Assembly: GCA_021029095.1 (NCBI GenBank)
Contig: JAJOHG010000114.1
Location: 22,880 to 86,879 of the forward strand
From: Phellopilus nigrolimitatus
Taxonomy: Eukaryota; Basidiomycota; Agaricomycetes; Hymenochaetales; Hymenochaetaceae
Reading direction: 5' to 3'
Length of the DNA stretch: 64,000 nt
Below the pieces are notes generated by a model, which saw nothing but the letters and a program-made list of their open reading frames with translations, ran no database searches and was not told where the DNA came from. Of this stretch, positions 12,479 through 25,689 are shown piece by piece (positions within the stretch are counted from its first letter, which is position 1; each line of letters starts with the position of its first letter). The position numbers and the translations under genes are program-made.

Positions 12479-12895
12479 TTACAACCCGCAAAGTGACGAG
12501 TCGACCTGCTCGGCATCGACCTGCACCGTGCCTAGCTGCACTGCCTGCCCGTCAGTGAGCGTGTCGAGCGCCTCCTGCGAGAGGTTGAACCCGTCGTCCG
12601 CGTGGTCTATCGCGAGCACGAGGATCGACGTGCCGTCGTACGTCAGCTGCCAGCACGTCCCGCAGTTCGGGGAGTTCCAGCCCGCGACGAACTGGGTCCC
12701 GCCGATGTTCGGGAACGTCGGCGCGGACCCGAACGTCGGATAGCGCGACGCGAGCCCAGCCTGCCCGTCCGAGCACGCGACGGAGTCCATCGACCCGCTC
12801 GCGTTGTCGTATGTGTTGTCGTACCCCGCGCGGTAGGTTGCGAGCGCGGAGCCGGCGAGGAGGAGCGGGGAGACGAGGGCCGCGAGTTTCATGGC
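12479..12895 (-). CDS. Cerato-platanin family secreted protein
   Basis: This is a small secreted protein of the cerato-platanin family, which bind chitin or carbohydrate, sit in the cell wall, and can be sensed by plants. It is a single exon of 138 residues from the Met at 12895, chosen because MKLAALVSPLLLAGSALA is then a clean signal peptide; an in-frame Met eight codons upstream (12919) is possible. The mature part shows the family core: CSDGQAGL, YPTFGS, FPNIGG, the paired cysteines in NSPNCGTCW, VLAIDHADDGFNLS and a last cysteine near the C-terminus (SSLCGL). Four cysteines are present, as expected for two disulphides. Length and motifs match the family with nothing missing. The 3' end faces the peptidase gene. 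Confidence 0.95.
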   Translation of the reverse strand, partial: AMKLAALVSPLLLAGSALATYRAGYDNTYDNASGSMDSVACSDGQAGLASRYPTFGSAPTFPNIGGTQFVAGWNSPNCGTCWQLTYDGTSILVLAIDHADDGFNLSQEALDTLTDGQAVQLGTVQVDAEQVDSSLCGL

Positions 12896-13013
12896 TGATG
12901 TGAACGGAGGTGAAGACAAGATGGGCGGACGGGCGAGGTATGGATCTGAGGTAGCTGAAGGCGAGGTGAGGCAAAATGCAAGGCTCTGGTTCTTCTGCTT
13001 TTGAGGCGCTCGG

Positions 13014-13020
13014 TTTTATA
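13014..13020 (-). promoter_or_regulatory. Candidate TATA box of the cerato-platanin gene
   Basis: TATAAAA reads on the minus strand about 120 nt upstream of the chosen ATG at 12895 and 95 nt upstream of the alternative Met at 12919. The position suits a core promoter for a strongly expressed secreted protein. Confidence 0.45.
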
Positions 13021-14155
13021 TGCGCGAGATGCAGGAGGCGCGTGACTTCTTTTCGCTGACGCGGTCTCGGACGCCCGCCGACGTCGGCCTACGTGCAAGA
13101 CGGTCAACGCGCACACGCCCGCACACTCACGCGCGGCCTATCTTCGCCGACGCACTTGGCTAGCGGCCCATCAAGTTCAAGTCCCATCCGCGGAATAGCA
13201 GGGCTCCAGAACACGACATAGCCAGATGACATAGCTTTCGAAAATGCTAGAACGTAAAAACGCGGAGTTGTGAACGCCGGAGCGCCCAGAGGTTTGTTAG
13301 AGGGCGTCATCACGAAGCCGTGTCAGCACACTGGCCACATGGGCGCAGGCCTAGAGAGGTCAGCAGCTCGACGGGAGAAAGAGAGAGACGGTCGCCGCGC
13401 GATGATGCGGGGAAAGATCGCCGTCAAAGCTCTAGAGTTTTTTCTTGGAACTCATTGATGTTGCTTGAGGCTGGAAAATGAGATCAAGGGTAGTCGGCGT
13501 TTAGTGCATGAGGTCTTTTCGGGATGCAAAGGGACGTAGTACATAAGTAGGCGGACATGTTTAGGTGGATGGCCGCAGTTATGTTGCTGAGACCGCTGAG
13601 CTGAGTAGCAAAGATGTCTTGCCTATTCGTTTCGATGGCCCATCACTGGCAAAGCGGCATGGCACAAAATCTCGGAAACGCCCGGCAGCCGATTATCTCG
13701 CGTGCCAACGCGTCGTGACGCGTTTTCAAAACGTGACCTTTTGTTTCGGAAGCCTTTATTAATATTGTTTCATTCAAGCCTGTATTTGAGGCTTCTACGT
13801 ATCTCATATATGTACTTATTGGACGGGACCCACAGGACAATCTCTTACTTTTTTCCCCGCTCAAATCGTAGAAAGCGATTGTCTGACTTAAATACTCAGC
13901 GTTTACGTTGCAAAACCTGTCATGAAATACCTACTGTAATCGCGGCGAGATAGACCGATCAATATTCATTATTTTTTCACTTCGTGAAGGCCACTGCCAG
14001 AAATCTTTTATTGCAATTTCGTTTCGATTGAACACGGAGGACGTTGGCGGGGATCGACGAGAATCGGAGGTGTCTGATTACCTAATCCGATTTTTCTATC
14101 CTCGTGCGCGTTATGGCGCGACTTTCTGAGCTCGACGACGACTGTGTCGGCGACG
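13021..14155. other. Intergenic region between cerato-platanin and ERG1
   Basis: This 1.1-kb stretch between two divergent genes has only short, unrecognised open frames. It should carry upstream promoter elements of both genes. An A-rich CATAAAAAC about 60 nt before the ERG1 ATG is a weak TATA candidate. I see no repeat or RNA gene. Confidence 0.35.
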
Positions 14156-14219
14156 AGCACATAAAAACCGCCCTCTTCGCTTGCACAACATTGTCTTTAT
14201 CACTGTCACCGCCTCCGCG

Positions 14220-15965
14220 ATGGTCAGCTCCGATAATACTTACGACGTTGTCATCGTCGGTGCCGGCATTGCTGGGTGCGCTCTTGCTCATGGCCTCGCG
14301 ACCATCACCTCCCGTGCGCGCTCTAAGCCACTGCGTATCGCTTTACTTGAGCGATCACTGGCAGAGCCGGATCGCATAGTTGGCGAGCTCCTCCAGCCTG
14401 GCGGGTGCGCCGCCTTGCGGAAACTCGGCATGGAAGACTGCCTTCAGAACATCGGCGCTGTACCTGTTTATGGCTACTGTGTCCTGAACGACGGCAAGCA
14501 GGTCCACATCCCGTACCCTGACGGCCATGAGGGCCGCAGCTTTCATCACGGCCGTTTCATCATGGCGCTGCGCGAGAAGGCCAAATCCGCGCCCGGCGTG
14601 GAGGTCATCGAGGCGACTGTAAGCGAGCTCGTCGTCGCGAACGGGTCGAACCGCGTACACGGCGTGCGCGCAACCCGCAAAGGATCCGAAGAAAAGGAAA
14701 CGCTGCTTGGCGACCTTGTGCTCATCGCGGACGGTTGCTTTTCTAACTTCCGTGCGGAGGTCATGGGGGAAAGATTCGAAAAGCCGCTCACGCGGAGCCA
14801 CTTCATCGGCGCCGTTCTCAAAGATGTCCAGCTCCCGATTGACAAACACGGCACGGTCGCGCTCGTCAAGGGATCGGGTCCCGTACTGCTTTATCAAATT
14901 GCAGAACACGACACGCGCATTCTCATCGACATCAAGACGCCGTTGCCGTCTGATCTCAAGGTGCTTAAGATGTCGGCGAATATCTGATTTTGTTGCTCAT
15001 GACATTTCAGGGGTACATTTTTGACAAGGTGGTGCCCGAGCTCCCCGCAAATCTCCAACCCGCTATCAGAGATGCGCTTGAGAAAAATCGCTTGCGCCGG
15101 ATGCCAAACTCGTTCCTTCCTCCGGTCGAGCAGGGTGGTGAGCAATCGAAGGAGGGTGTTATTCTAGTTGGTGACTCATGGAATATGCGACATCCCCTCA
15201 CGGGCGGTAAGTGCATCCTCTTCGGATCATGAATCTCACTGTATGCTGATCTTCCTCAGGTGGGATGACCGTCGCGTTCAACGACGTCGTGATTCTGACC
15301 GACCTGTTGCGCTCTATACAGCACTTCGATGACTGGGAGTGTGTCTCGCAAATTCTGCACTCGTGGCATTGGTCGCGCAAGCCGCTCGGATCGACGATCA
15401 ATATACTCAGCATCGCACTCTACGATCTCTTCGGCGCCGAGGGTCTGTCTGATTCACTGTACTATATCACACACGACTGATTTGTATTACCTATTTTCGT
15501 TGTGCCCTTGCTATATGCGTGTTGTACTATTTACTTCTCTAGATGAGAACTTGGAAGTGCTCCGTGTCGGCTGCTTTAAGTATTTCGAGTGCGGCGGGCG
15601 CTGCCTCCGGGATCCAGTCTCACTACTTGCCGGGTGCGTTCTTTCTCCACTCTTTCACATGACCCTCGTGCTAACGAAATCGATAGCATCGCGCCTCGGC
15701 CCATGATGCTCTTCCTCCACTTCTTCGCCGTGGCGTTCTACTCAATCTGGGTCCTGTTCACGCACCCACGGCCGGTGCTCGCTCGCGGTGGGAAGCGCGT
15801 CCTCGCGCGTCCGCGCATCGACGAGTATCCCTGGCTGCTCGTGCGAAGTGTGCGCGTGGTAAGTGGCATGTTCATATTGCTTTAATCGCGCTGATTTTCA
15901 ACGTATCTCAGTTTTGGACAGCATGCATCGTTTTCGGGCCTCCGCTGTGGAGTGAGCTCTTCTGA
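14220..15965 (+). CDS. ERG1: Squalene epoxidase (squalene monooxygenase)
   Basis: This FAD enzyme of the endoplasmic reticulum turns squalene into 2,3-oxidosqualene, an early committed step of ergosterol synthesis and the target of allylamine antifungals. The start MVSSDNTYDVVIVGAGIAGCALAHGL at 14220 puts the Rossmann GxGxxG motif at the N-terminus. The exon then runs through ERSLAEPDRIVGELLQPGG, the family-specific LLGDLVLIADGCFSNFR, and TRSHFIGAVL. After an intron near 14965-15010 comes GYIFDKVVPELP. The second FAD motif, [25 protein letters not shown], spans the next intron. The C-terminus has two hydrophobic stretches (MLFLHFFAVAFYSIWVLF; FWTACIVFGPPLW), the expected membrane anchor. An earlier in-frame Met at 14181 is less likely. 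No lesion was seen. Five introns are used. Confidence 0.93.
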
Positions 15966-16498
15966 GACCTCCGCTCTTACCCACGCTCGCGCACAGACCG
16001 GCTCCACTCCTCGCTTCGTCGTTCATGTTATCGGATCTAGTATACATTTATCGTTATTCCTTCTAATTCTTGTCGTTTGGTGGGACTTCTGCGCTTTCTC
16101 TTTGTTGAAATCAGTTTATTTTCTTTGGATAAGGGATGTTCTTTATCATCTTATATGCTCTCATGCCGAGTCCCGTTTTGAACTTCTAGAACTACTAGGT
16201 GTGCTGATGTTTCCGCCGATGAACTTGACGCTGAGCTCATGACACTAGCCAAAGCTCCAGCATAAGGGCATTCATCATGCGTTGACATAACCCAAGGTGA
16301 CACATCAGGAGTGAGGATACATGACCCGAACATGTTTGTTACAACATTTGTAAATAGAAAAAAAGAAGAAAATAACAACAAAATGGTCAAGAAAACGTGT
16401 GTCAGTTGTGTACTATTCTATAGACAAAACAAAATAAAGAAAATGTCCTGAAAGATGATGTGATGTGGTACATAAATATTTGCGGCATTGCTATGCCT

Positions 16499-19277
16499 TC
16501 ATCGTGTCAGGAGGCCACCATCAGGGTCAAGCTGGGCGTAGAGAGGACACAGTTCCTCCCATTGGGCTGAGAGTAGATACAGTATTAATGGAGCGTGATG
16601 TGTGGAAAAAAATTCAGTGCGTACTGTTAGGTGGGTCAACAATGGGAATGTCTGGTGCATCCTCCGCAAAGACGAGAGCTAGACCTCTGCAACCGGCAAT
16701 TAAGTCCCGAGAAACACGCCTTCATCTTTCAGGGGTAGAACTCACGCCGTAAGGTGCCAGTCAATGTGACAATGGAGGAACCACGGGCCTGGGTTGTTGG
16801 TGACGAAGCGAAAGGTGACGTTGTCGGTCGGCCCGCCGACGCTCAGGACGTCGCGCCGGATTGGGTTCACGTAGTTGTATGTCGAGCTGCCTGCGACGCG
16901 TACAATGTCGAAGTTGTGCCCGTGCAGGTGCATTGGGTGCTGTACATCGCATGGGAACCGGGAGATATTAGGCCAGTCTGGAGAAGCGAGTTCGCTCGAG
17001 GAAACATTACGCACAGGGAAGGCCCCGGGGAACGACACTTCGATCGTTTTGTTTGGCGGCAGACTGTACACTGAAGTGTTTGGCAGAATACTCCCTGCCG
17101 ACACCGCCCCGCTCAAAATCTGAAGGAGCACAGGGATCGCCGGGGAAATAAAGGAGACATTATTGATGGTAAAATTTCCGCTAACTGCATCCTGATCAGG
17201 CGGTAAGGACAAGCTGATGATTCAAAGCAAGAAAGTGGAGTCACACCTTCCCAATGGTGAGGACGAGGTTGACGTCTGCACCGCCAGGGAAAGGCAGTCC
17301 GGGCTATTGCAAATCGTCAGCGGTCGTCTTTTAGTTTCATGATGTACAGGGTAGTATTCTTACAGCACCGGGGTTGATGAGCGGCTGTCGAGAGTAGATC
17401 AGGAACTGCCCCTTTTAAAAGATCAAGGATTTACTAACTATAACGTCGGCCTCGTTCAGTTGCACCGGGTTTGCGACCGCGGTCGAATTCGGATCCGCCG
17501 CCGGTGCTCCATCGTAGCGGAGTATGGCGGAATTCACGCCTAGGGAAACGACGTGTGTTATCAGGATGTGCGCAACCTACAATAAGCATGACACAAACCT
17601 CCAACAGTCGTTGGGTTGCCATCCCCGTTAACAGGAATCGCACGGATCCCTTTGAGAAACCATGAGAGTTAACATGGCGAAGGAGAGCCTTAGTTTTTAC
17701 GATCTGAGACTCACAGTAATTAGCGACGGGCTTGTCAGCAGTCACCTATGGTAGCTTGTGAGCACTTCCGTCCTAACACAGGTATAGACGCTTACGATAA
17801 CAGAGTAGCGCTGGGCTGTGGGCGCAAACTCATCAGCCTGGAGCCTTTAGATGTTTGCGAAACCAATTAGAACGCACCAGCTTCTATCTGGATAGTGTCA
17901 ATTGTATATGGCTGTGTCTCTACACCATCAGTCTCGATAACCGTCAAGTTATGCTGGTCAATGGAGAACAGGAACCTTTATCATAAATGCTGACGTGAAT
18001 TTCTGTACTTCAACAAGATCTACAAAGGAACTTACGGCGGAAAGCAACTGGTGCTAATGATGCGGAAACGGTGTCTATTCGAGCCGAAAGCAACATGATT
18101 TATTAAAGTTTAGAAGGGAAGAAAGGAGAAAAAAAGGTATGAACAGACCTCTTCCCAGGTTGTGCTCGAACAACTGCAAGCGGAGTTGGGGGCCCTGTCG
18201 CATTTGCCCAACGGCCAAGACCATTGATTAAGGTTGAGTCTGGGTTACTGGATGCAAAATGGTGATCATCAGCGATGTATATAATTGGAAAGAATGTCGT
18301 ATATTTACGGAGGGTTCTTGCCTGGATTCGGAAACAGTTGGGTGGAGAGCTCGTGGTACCAGTCCGCAATAGTGATGATAGTAGTCGCTGGTATGAATTA
18401 GGTAAAGGAGAAGGCACAGAAGTGGAAAGATCCAACAATACCGTCGTCGATGTCATACAGGTACTTAAGCGGATCTTCTGGATCTGGAAGGGTGAAATGA
18501 ATGAGCACGATGAACATTAAGGTTATAAAGATTCGCGAACCGTAAATCACCAGAGGGCCCCTGTAATTATTATAGTCGTCATCAACGATGCTGATGTAGA
18601 AAATAAACTTGATACACTGACCTAAGTCCGTCGCAGTACTGATTGGCCAGGTGAGAATGATACCAATACGTTCCTGACTGACCAGGAGCCTGGAAATTGT
18701 AGCTACGAAGTGGTCACCAATCAACATCGTTCTTCAAGGAAAGGAATCAGGGAGTTTACAGGAATGACTGGTCAGGAACGATTGGACATTGACCGACAAA
18801 TGCGACCCCGTCCATTTCGGGTGTGTGTGCCTGAAAGAGGCCATGCCAGTGCTTCATGCACGTTGCACAAAGTAAGTTTTAGTGGATCGAAGGACAGAAG
18901 GCAGTGTCCAAAACTAACTATGGACGTCGATCGGAACATGTTCGGGTTCGTCAACTTGTCGACGACGTTCAGCTAAAATAAAAGCGCAGTCTTTATGAGA
19001 GGAAACCAGGCAGAAGAGGAAATGGATATACCATGAATTGGTCGCCGACGTTTGCCGTGATAAGCGGGCCCGGAAATTGCCCGTCGACGACCGTAGTCCT
19101 TTTGATAGATAAGATAAGATTCCCAGTCAATAAAAGGTATCACACATACGAGCGGTTGACACCATCGGGTGCGAGGTTTGCATTTACTATGTTCAATGTC
19201 CGTGAAACGATCGTCGCACTCGCGAAGTCGTTCAGAGCGACGGCCGCGACAACTCGCAGCGTTGAGCGAAGATGCAT
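16499..19277 (-). CDS. Laccase 1 (multicopper oxidase)
   Basis: Laccases oxidise phenols with four copper ions and reduce oxygen to water; they are secreted and act on lignin and pigments. The start [18 protein letters not shown] at 19277 is followed by [17 protein letters not shown]. All four copper signatures are found: HWHGLFQ (near 18855), [15 protein letters not shown] (near 18650), [17 protein letters not shown] (near 16915) and HCHIDWHL (near 16760). One exon ends after FPNPGKNPP and joins [13 protein letters not shown] with canonical GT-AG ends. The last two introns give [21 protein letters not shown], then [21 protein letters not shown] and the stop at 16499. The N-terminus is a weak signal peptide (Arg, Asn and Asp in the first 20 residues), unlike laccase 3. 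It is head to head with laccase 2 over 3.5 kb. No disabling change was found. Confidence 0.92.
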
Positions 19278-19388
19278 TTCGAAGACAGAAGAGAGCCGAG
19301 CAATGTCAAAGGATTGGCAAGATTAGACAAAGTAAGTCGGGGAGGAGAACCCGGAGTCTGAGGAGACACGAGGGTATCGAGCAGCAGC

Positions 19389-19394
19389 TTTATA
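19389..19394 (-). promoter_or_regulatory. Candidate TATA box of laccase 1
   Basis: TATAAA on the minus strand lies about 112 nt upstream of the laccase 1 ATG at 19277, within the usual range for fungal laccase promoters. Confidence 0.45.
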
Positions 19395-19399
19395 TCAGT

Positions 19400-22300
19400 C
19401 ACTAAATTAACAAATCTGTTTTGTTTTATTTCGTCGGCGTCTACTTTGAGTCTCGTTCGGCCATCTCCAATCCAGAGATACTCATGCGGCCAGCGCGATC
19501 CCTAAAAGAGGCATGTTTTGCCCCTGAGAACACTGATGAGGCAGAGTAGCGGTTGACATCGAAAGCGACTTGTGCAGGTAAACACACCTAACTGAAGAAT
19601 TTGGACATTATAATTTTTGGCTTTCCGGGTGCTGATAATGTGTATAGTACAAAAAATAAAACAGCTCCTGAAGCCACTTGAGGAACCTTGCATACGAAGT
19701 CACGAAGACTAGACATAGAAGAGAACTAGCGCCAAGTGTATCTTTCATTCCTAGGGGCTCTTTCTTGGAGTAAAGGCGGACGTCGTGTCAGGAGACTGTA
19801 TGAATGTAGTCAGGCGAGAGTCATTCAGTGCCAAAACAAGAGGAACGCGTCGGAAAGCCTAATATCAGAGGCACCGGAGATGCTTCAAAAGACGAAATCA
19901 GATCATCATTCCGACGGCGTTTTCTTGTACGCATTGTCCTTCCAGCCAATATCCTGCCTAATCTCATCAAGGTGATATATGCGTTTCGTCAGTCATGAAG
20001 CTCCCCGATCTTGAGATTTTGGGAAGATGCACACATTACTACACCGTCTGTGCTTCGCAATGTGGCAATCTGCGCCTTTGTTATAGGTGCACACAGATTC
20101 AAGAAATATTGCAGATCGCTGAGAGCAAACAAGCTCAGACTTTACAGGTAGCGAGACCTTGAATGCTCGAGGTGACCATGGAAGTTAAAGCAGGAGCTTC
20201 AGACGATGAAAGTATCCACGAGACTCAAAAGGAACGTCTGTGTGTCAAAATAGCTTTATCGAGCATTGAGCACGTCAAAGATGAAGAGTGATGATATGAA
20301 TCAGATGGTAGCTTATTACGATGAAGCTGGATTCCCACGCATGAACCGCGAATATAAAAATATAAATGATTCTCGAATTTCAACATCACTATAGAAAAAG
20401 GTCAATGGATGAATCTTCGCCCACATGGGCTCGTCTGTACCTTTGAGATTCTATATTAGCAATCGCAAGATGCATTAAGATCAGTTCCAATTGACGCATC
20501 ATGATTGTTGCCCGAGATGTAGAACAAAAAACGCTCGAATTCAAAATTTACGCAAAGCTGGGAAATGTTGCGCCTGAAGAGATTTAGTCTCAAAATGAAC
20601 ATTAGATAAACGGCATATGGGACGAACGAAAGTACGAGCCATGAACTCTTCAACTCTGCGTAACATACAAGAGATACCTCCCACGACCTGTCGGACGCGT
20701 TTCCAAGCGATGAGTATAACAGATTGGCTTCACAAGAATATGGTTCCAATCACTGGTATTTTTGGTAGACCGCGCTCCCAGTAATAGCAGAAGATGTGAT
20801 GTAGCCGAGCTCGATTTACGAGTTTTAACCCAAAATGACGACCTGAGCGCACAAAGCAGACCTGCGCGAAGACGATGACTTATTTCAGCAAAGAACCAGA
20901 GATACCTGGAAGCAGCGGAGTCTGTTCGCCGAGCTTGGCCAATATCACGTTCTCAGGGAGGCATTTTAGCTAAAACAAATCGGACCTTAAGAGCCGGTCC
21001 AGGACTACCAAGAGCTTCGAACTCACACGGTCATCGAGCTCTTGGCCTCAGAATCACAGAACAGTGCGTTATTAAAGAGTGAGGCGCTTTATTTGCATAT
21101 ATCGAATTTGTATGGTACCAATTACGGTGACAAGGGATTTCGTGATTTACTTGAGTCCATGGGTTTTGCCGGACGTCGAATTGTTCTCAATCAGTACGCC
21201 TAGAGAACACAACATGCAATTGATTGAACTTGTTGCGCGCGATAATCTATCCAACTAGAGTGCCTGGATAGAAATGCATTGTGTTGACCTGACAGATAAG
21301 CGGGAATATGCATCGTGTGGTTCAAAATAGGGACTAATCTTTGTTTTGCTTTCAGCCATTGCCTTTACTACTGGGTGTCTTGCGGAAATACCTAAGTATC
21401 CTATGATCATTCAACACCCTCGAGTTGGAGAAGCACCGAAAATGGTGGCACAGTGAGCGTCGTCTGAGGTCCTCACAACCCACACAAATCATTCTAGGAA
21501 CAAATATACCTCAAAGTAAGCGTCCGGGGGAAAGGCTAGAAAGAAACGTACGCACAGATTGCTCAATTCAATGCTCATTTTTCCCCATTAGAGTCTTCTC
21601 TCTCATGGATTGCCAGGCAGTCTCGTATTAGTCTCACTACGAGGAGACGGGGCTTTTGCACCTTGTGTATTCGAAGGAAACTAATCAGATGCAGAGCAAG
21701 CAACAACTTCGAGAAAACTGTGCCGAGATGACGCTCAGATGCCTCGAAGAATACAGGAATTAACGAGGAGATATGAGCTTCATACGGTTAATTGCCGAAG
21801 GTTTTCTTGTGAAAGGCGACGGCTTTAATGGATGCGACTTGAGCATGGTAGTCGAGTGAAGAGTTGTTCGTTAGCCGAACCACGCGAAAAACGTCAAAAC
21901 CCCTCGTTTGCGCCTCATTCGCTTGCGGCCGTAATCAGAGTATCTAAGATCGCCTTTCTCGATCGTAGTGACTTGAAGGCACCAAAATAAGTTTCTCACC
22001 AATACTTCGCCTCATTTTGAGATGTGCTTCTACACTTTCCTTCTCCACAACCCTCAATTGTCGTCAGGTATCATTTTCCACATCGTCGATGATCAAAAAA
22101 GACAGATAATCTAGACACCGCCTGCTCACATAGCTTCAATTTCAGCTTCATAATCACTAGCTAACCAGTGACAGGTTCGACTGCACCATTCCGATCAAAT
22201 TCATTATAGTTAATTTTATCAGTCGTGCAGCCGAGCGGGCACAAGCGCTGTCCTACCTGCACCCGCTTACCGACTCGCCTGTGGGCTTCCATTGAGCAAT

Positions 22301-22797
22301 GATGGCTCGTGGACACCCTCCCGACCAAAAATCATGAGCACCACGTACGTGTGATTTTGGTATATACGCCAGAGATTATCAATATGTATAGACAGGAGAC
22401 TTTTGCAAGACTGGTCTGCTTATGACAAAAAAGAAAGGCTTTTGGGTGCCTGGCAAAACAAATAGCCCATGGCCTGATTATTCGAGTTACATAAAACGTA
22501 AGTGATCTATCGCTACAATCGCTTCCTTGCGCCTACTTCCCGCCCGAGCAGTTTCAGTAGGACATCCTTTTTCGCGCCTCGCTACACTCGGAAGAATGGA
22601 TGCTTATCACGGCCTGGCACGGCGTCATCAGGGAAAGCGACGATGTTCGGACAATTCATGGACAACGTCTTACGACGGACCGCATCAAATAATACCGAAA
22701 ACAAGGATAAAGCTTCGCCCCGCTAGCGCCGTCAACTTTCGCTCCTTACGACTCCTACACCTAACACCAGGTTTGTGTTTCGAGACTGAGGCGGAAC
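19400..22797. other. 3.4-kb region between divergent laccases
   Basis: This interval lies between the start codons of laccase 1 and laccase 2. It contains only short open frames (for example 20456-20749 minus) without motifs I recognise. It is AT-richer than the genes. It probably holds the two promoters and possibly decayed sequence. A TATATA-like string near 22359 is about 440 nt before the laccase 2 ATG, too far to be a convincing core promoter. Confidence 0.35.
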
Positions 22798-25336
22798 ATG
22801 CAGTTGAGGATCTCCTTGACGATTTTCGCCTTCGTTGCTTTGCGACTCGCGCGGAGAATCTCCGCCAGTGTTGTGAATGTCGACCTTAACATACAGAACG
22901 CCAACCTCGCACCCGATGGCTTCAACCGCTCGTATGGAATTGATCATTGCTCCATCTATAATTTTGCTAAATAGCGAGCTCAGAACCGTTACTGCCAACG
23001 GTCTGGCACAAGGTCCTCTCATCTCTGGCAATATCGGCGACCAGTTCCTGGTAACTAATTTATTATTTACGGGGACTGGCAAAATCCGGATTCACAATTC
23101 TCATCTTCTTCAGATTAATGTCGAAGACAATCTTGATGACTCAACTATGCGGAGGGCTACTTCGATCGTGAATCTCCTTATTCATCATTTTGCCTTGATT
23201 TTGGCCTGCTCATTTCTATTTCTTGATATCTACAACAATAGCACTGGCACGGCATCCTCCAGGCCCATACAGCGGAGATGGACGGACCGGCGTTCGTTAC
23301 GCAGTGTCCCATTGTCCCAGGACATGACTTCCTGTGAGTACTTAATTTACTTACGTCCAACGAGTTTGGAAGTCACTGAAACTCATATTTTGTTCTTTCA
23401 GATACAACTTCACAGTGCCCAATCAGACCGGAACGTATTGGTACCACTCGCACTTGTCTACTCAATACTGCGATGGTCTCCGGTAAGCTTAATCCAGCTG
23501 CTTATACTAGTGTTGACGCTCATCATTTGCTTAAAGCGGCCCGTTGGTTATCTATGGTGCGTTTTTTAATCCAGTTTTCTTTGATTATAACCTTCTGAGG
23601 AGGTGCGCTAAGATCCTGAGGACCCGCACAAGGACCTATATGACATAGATGACGGTAAGTCTAGCATTATACCGTTTAATTTGGTCATATTCATCGTTCC
23701 TCTGTATAGACTCGACAATCATCCAACTCGCGGACTGGTATCATACTGTCTCGTCTTCGCTATTCCCGAACCCGACCAACACTACTCCGTGCGATACGCG
23801 TCGTCTCTTATAAGCCTTTTTCTTACATGCTTGATTCTCGGTTTCCATCCTTTTTCAGCACGCCCGATTCGACGCTAATCAATGGGCTCGGTCGCTGGAG
23901 CGGACGACCTACTAGCGAACTTGCTGTCGTTCGCGCACAGCCTGGCAAGCGTCACCGGTTTAGGATTATAAACACTAGTTGTTTCCCGTCGTAAGTATGT
24001 GATAGCACGTATTTCTCGTTTGATGATCCAATTCTTCTCTAAAGCTTTACGTTCTCTATCGACGGACACAATATGACCGTTATCGAGGCAGATGGGGTGG
24101 AAATCGAGCCAGTTATCGTCGACTCGCTTAATATTTTTGCTGGTTCGTCTTATTTCAAACTTACTCAAGTCTGTCAGACCTACCTTGACCGTTCAACGCA
24201 GCTCAGCGCTATTCAGTCATTGTACGTCCAACTAAAAGAAATGAAGGGAAAATCGCACTTGCTGATATGCATAATACTAGGTGACGATGGATCAAGCTAT
24301 CGATAACTACTGTATGTATTTGTCTATTCGTCTTTTCTTCTGTTTCATAATTTGTTTTCCAGGGCTCCGAGCAATTCCATCCTGGCCCACGGGGTCGACG
24401 ACCATCGGCGGTATAAACTCGGCGATCTTGCGTTATGATGGCGCATATGACAACGAGCCTATTACGAGCGAGAAAATCAACTCTACCGTACTGAATGAAT
24501 CCGACCTCCATGTATGTCATCAGTTACGCTGCCGTCATCGTGCAAGCACTTCTCAATTTGTTTTTAAACTAGCCCCTTATAAACCCAGGAGCAGTAAGTA
24601 TCTGATTTTGGGCGCTATTCATTAGTATTGATAACATTGCCTACAGCCCGGGCCCGCGGTTGTTGGAGGTGCCGACGTGACTTTGACAATGAATATCTCA
24701 CATTCCGGTGGACAGTTCTCGATCAATGGTGCACCGTTCAATCCGCCCAGCGTCCCCGTCTTACTTCAGATCCTGAGCGGCACGACGAATGCAAAGGAGC
24801 TCCTTCCATCCGGATCGGTATATAATCTCCCGCCGAATCAGGTCATTGAGATCAATATCCCCGGAGGTAATAACGTACGTTTTGAAAATTGAAATTTGCT
24901 CCCTTGGCCATCAGTTGACTGCCGCACTATTCAGCATCCCTTCCATCTTCATGGCCATACCTTCGACGTCATCCGCGTCGCAGGTAACTCGAGCTATAAT
25001 TTCGATAACCCGGTGCGACGCGACACCGTGAACATCGGGGCATTTTCTGACAACGTCACATTCCGCTTCGTCACGGACAATTCGGGCCCGTGGTTCCTTC
25101 ATTGCCACATTGACTGGCATTTGGAAGCTGGTCTTGCAGTTGTGTTCACCGAGGACGTAGAGAAAGTTTCCACAAGCAATTCTCCCAGCAGTGAGTGTCC
25201 GTCCTTGAGGATATGGTGTGAGATGTTCAACCGGAAATTTTATGTTTTAGCCGACTGGTCAAATTTGTGTCCACTCTACAACAAATTGAATCCAGACACA
25301 GGCTTGCCTAGAGTCCCAATGAATACGAGTGCTTAA
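22798..25336 (+). CDS. Laccase 2 (multicopper oxidase)
   Basis: This is a secreted multicopper oxidase of the fungal laccase family. The start [26 protein letters not shown] at 22798 leads to [16 protein letters not shown]. Joined exons give [21 protein letters not shown], copper motif 1 HWHGILQ (from 23240), motif 2 [15 protein letters not shown] (near 23430), [20 protein letters not shown], then [19 protein letters not shown]. Motif 3 [17 protein letters not shown] is near 24938 and motif 4 [12 protein letters not shown] near 25103, with Leu at the axial copper position. The C-terminus is [16 protein letters not shown], and the stop is at 25336. The first 22 residues are hydrophobic but contain an RLARR patch, so secretion signal quality is uncertain. 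It is more similar to laccase 1 in the C-terminal exon (LCPLY) than to laccase 3 (LCPDY). More than ten introns are used. Confidence 0.92.
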
Positions 25337-25689
25337 TTGGATCTCTGGAGCCTCCAAAATCGTTTCTTTTTTGCTCCTGTAATGATTCGTTCACATGGAC
25401 ATCGGGTTGTTATTTCCGTTGATTTTATTCCTTTATACAAAAACTAAGATTGGATTCAAGCTATTAATTCGTCGCAGACATCAGTATTATTCATAGAAAG
25501 TAAAAGAGTTGCAGCAGACGTGTGTTGCGTAATATTCCATGTACTTAGTCTCATAATTTCGAGAATCACAATCATCAGCGTGATTCGAACGAGCCATGTA
25601 TGTACTTGTGGATAAAGCTGAGTAACACCCCCTACCCACCCCGGGGATGGGGAGCGGAAATCTAGATCTAAAACAGTTCCAAGGACTAA

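Noticed and set aside
16600..16620. Early stop (PPNSTH then TGA) in laccase 1
   Set aside because: A GTACGC donor just before it and a TCTCAG acceptor lead to a normal laccase end ([11 protein letters not shown]), so the stop lies in an intron.
18300..18350. Possible GC-AG intron in laccase 1 after FPNP
   Set aside because: A canonical GTAAAT donor a few codons further gives FPNPGKNPP joined in phase to NPDSTLING, so no unusual splice site is needed.
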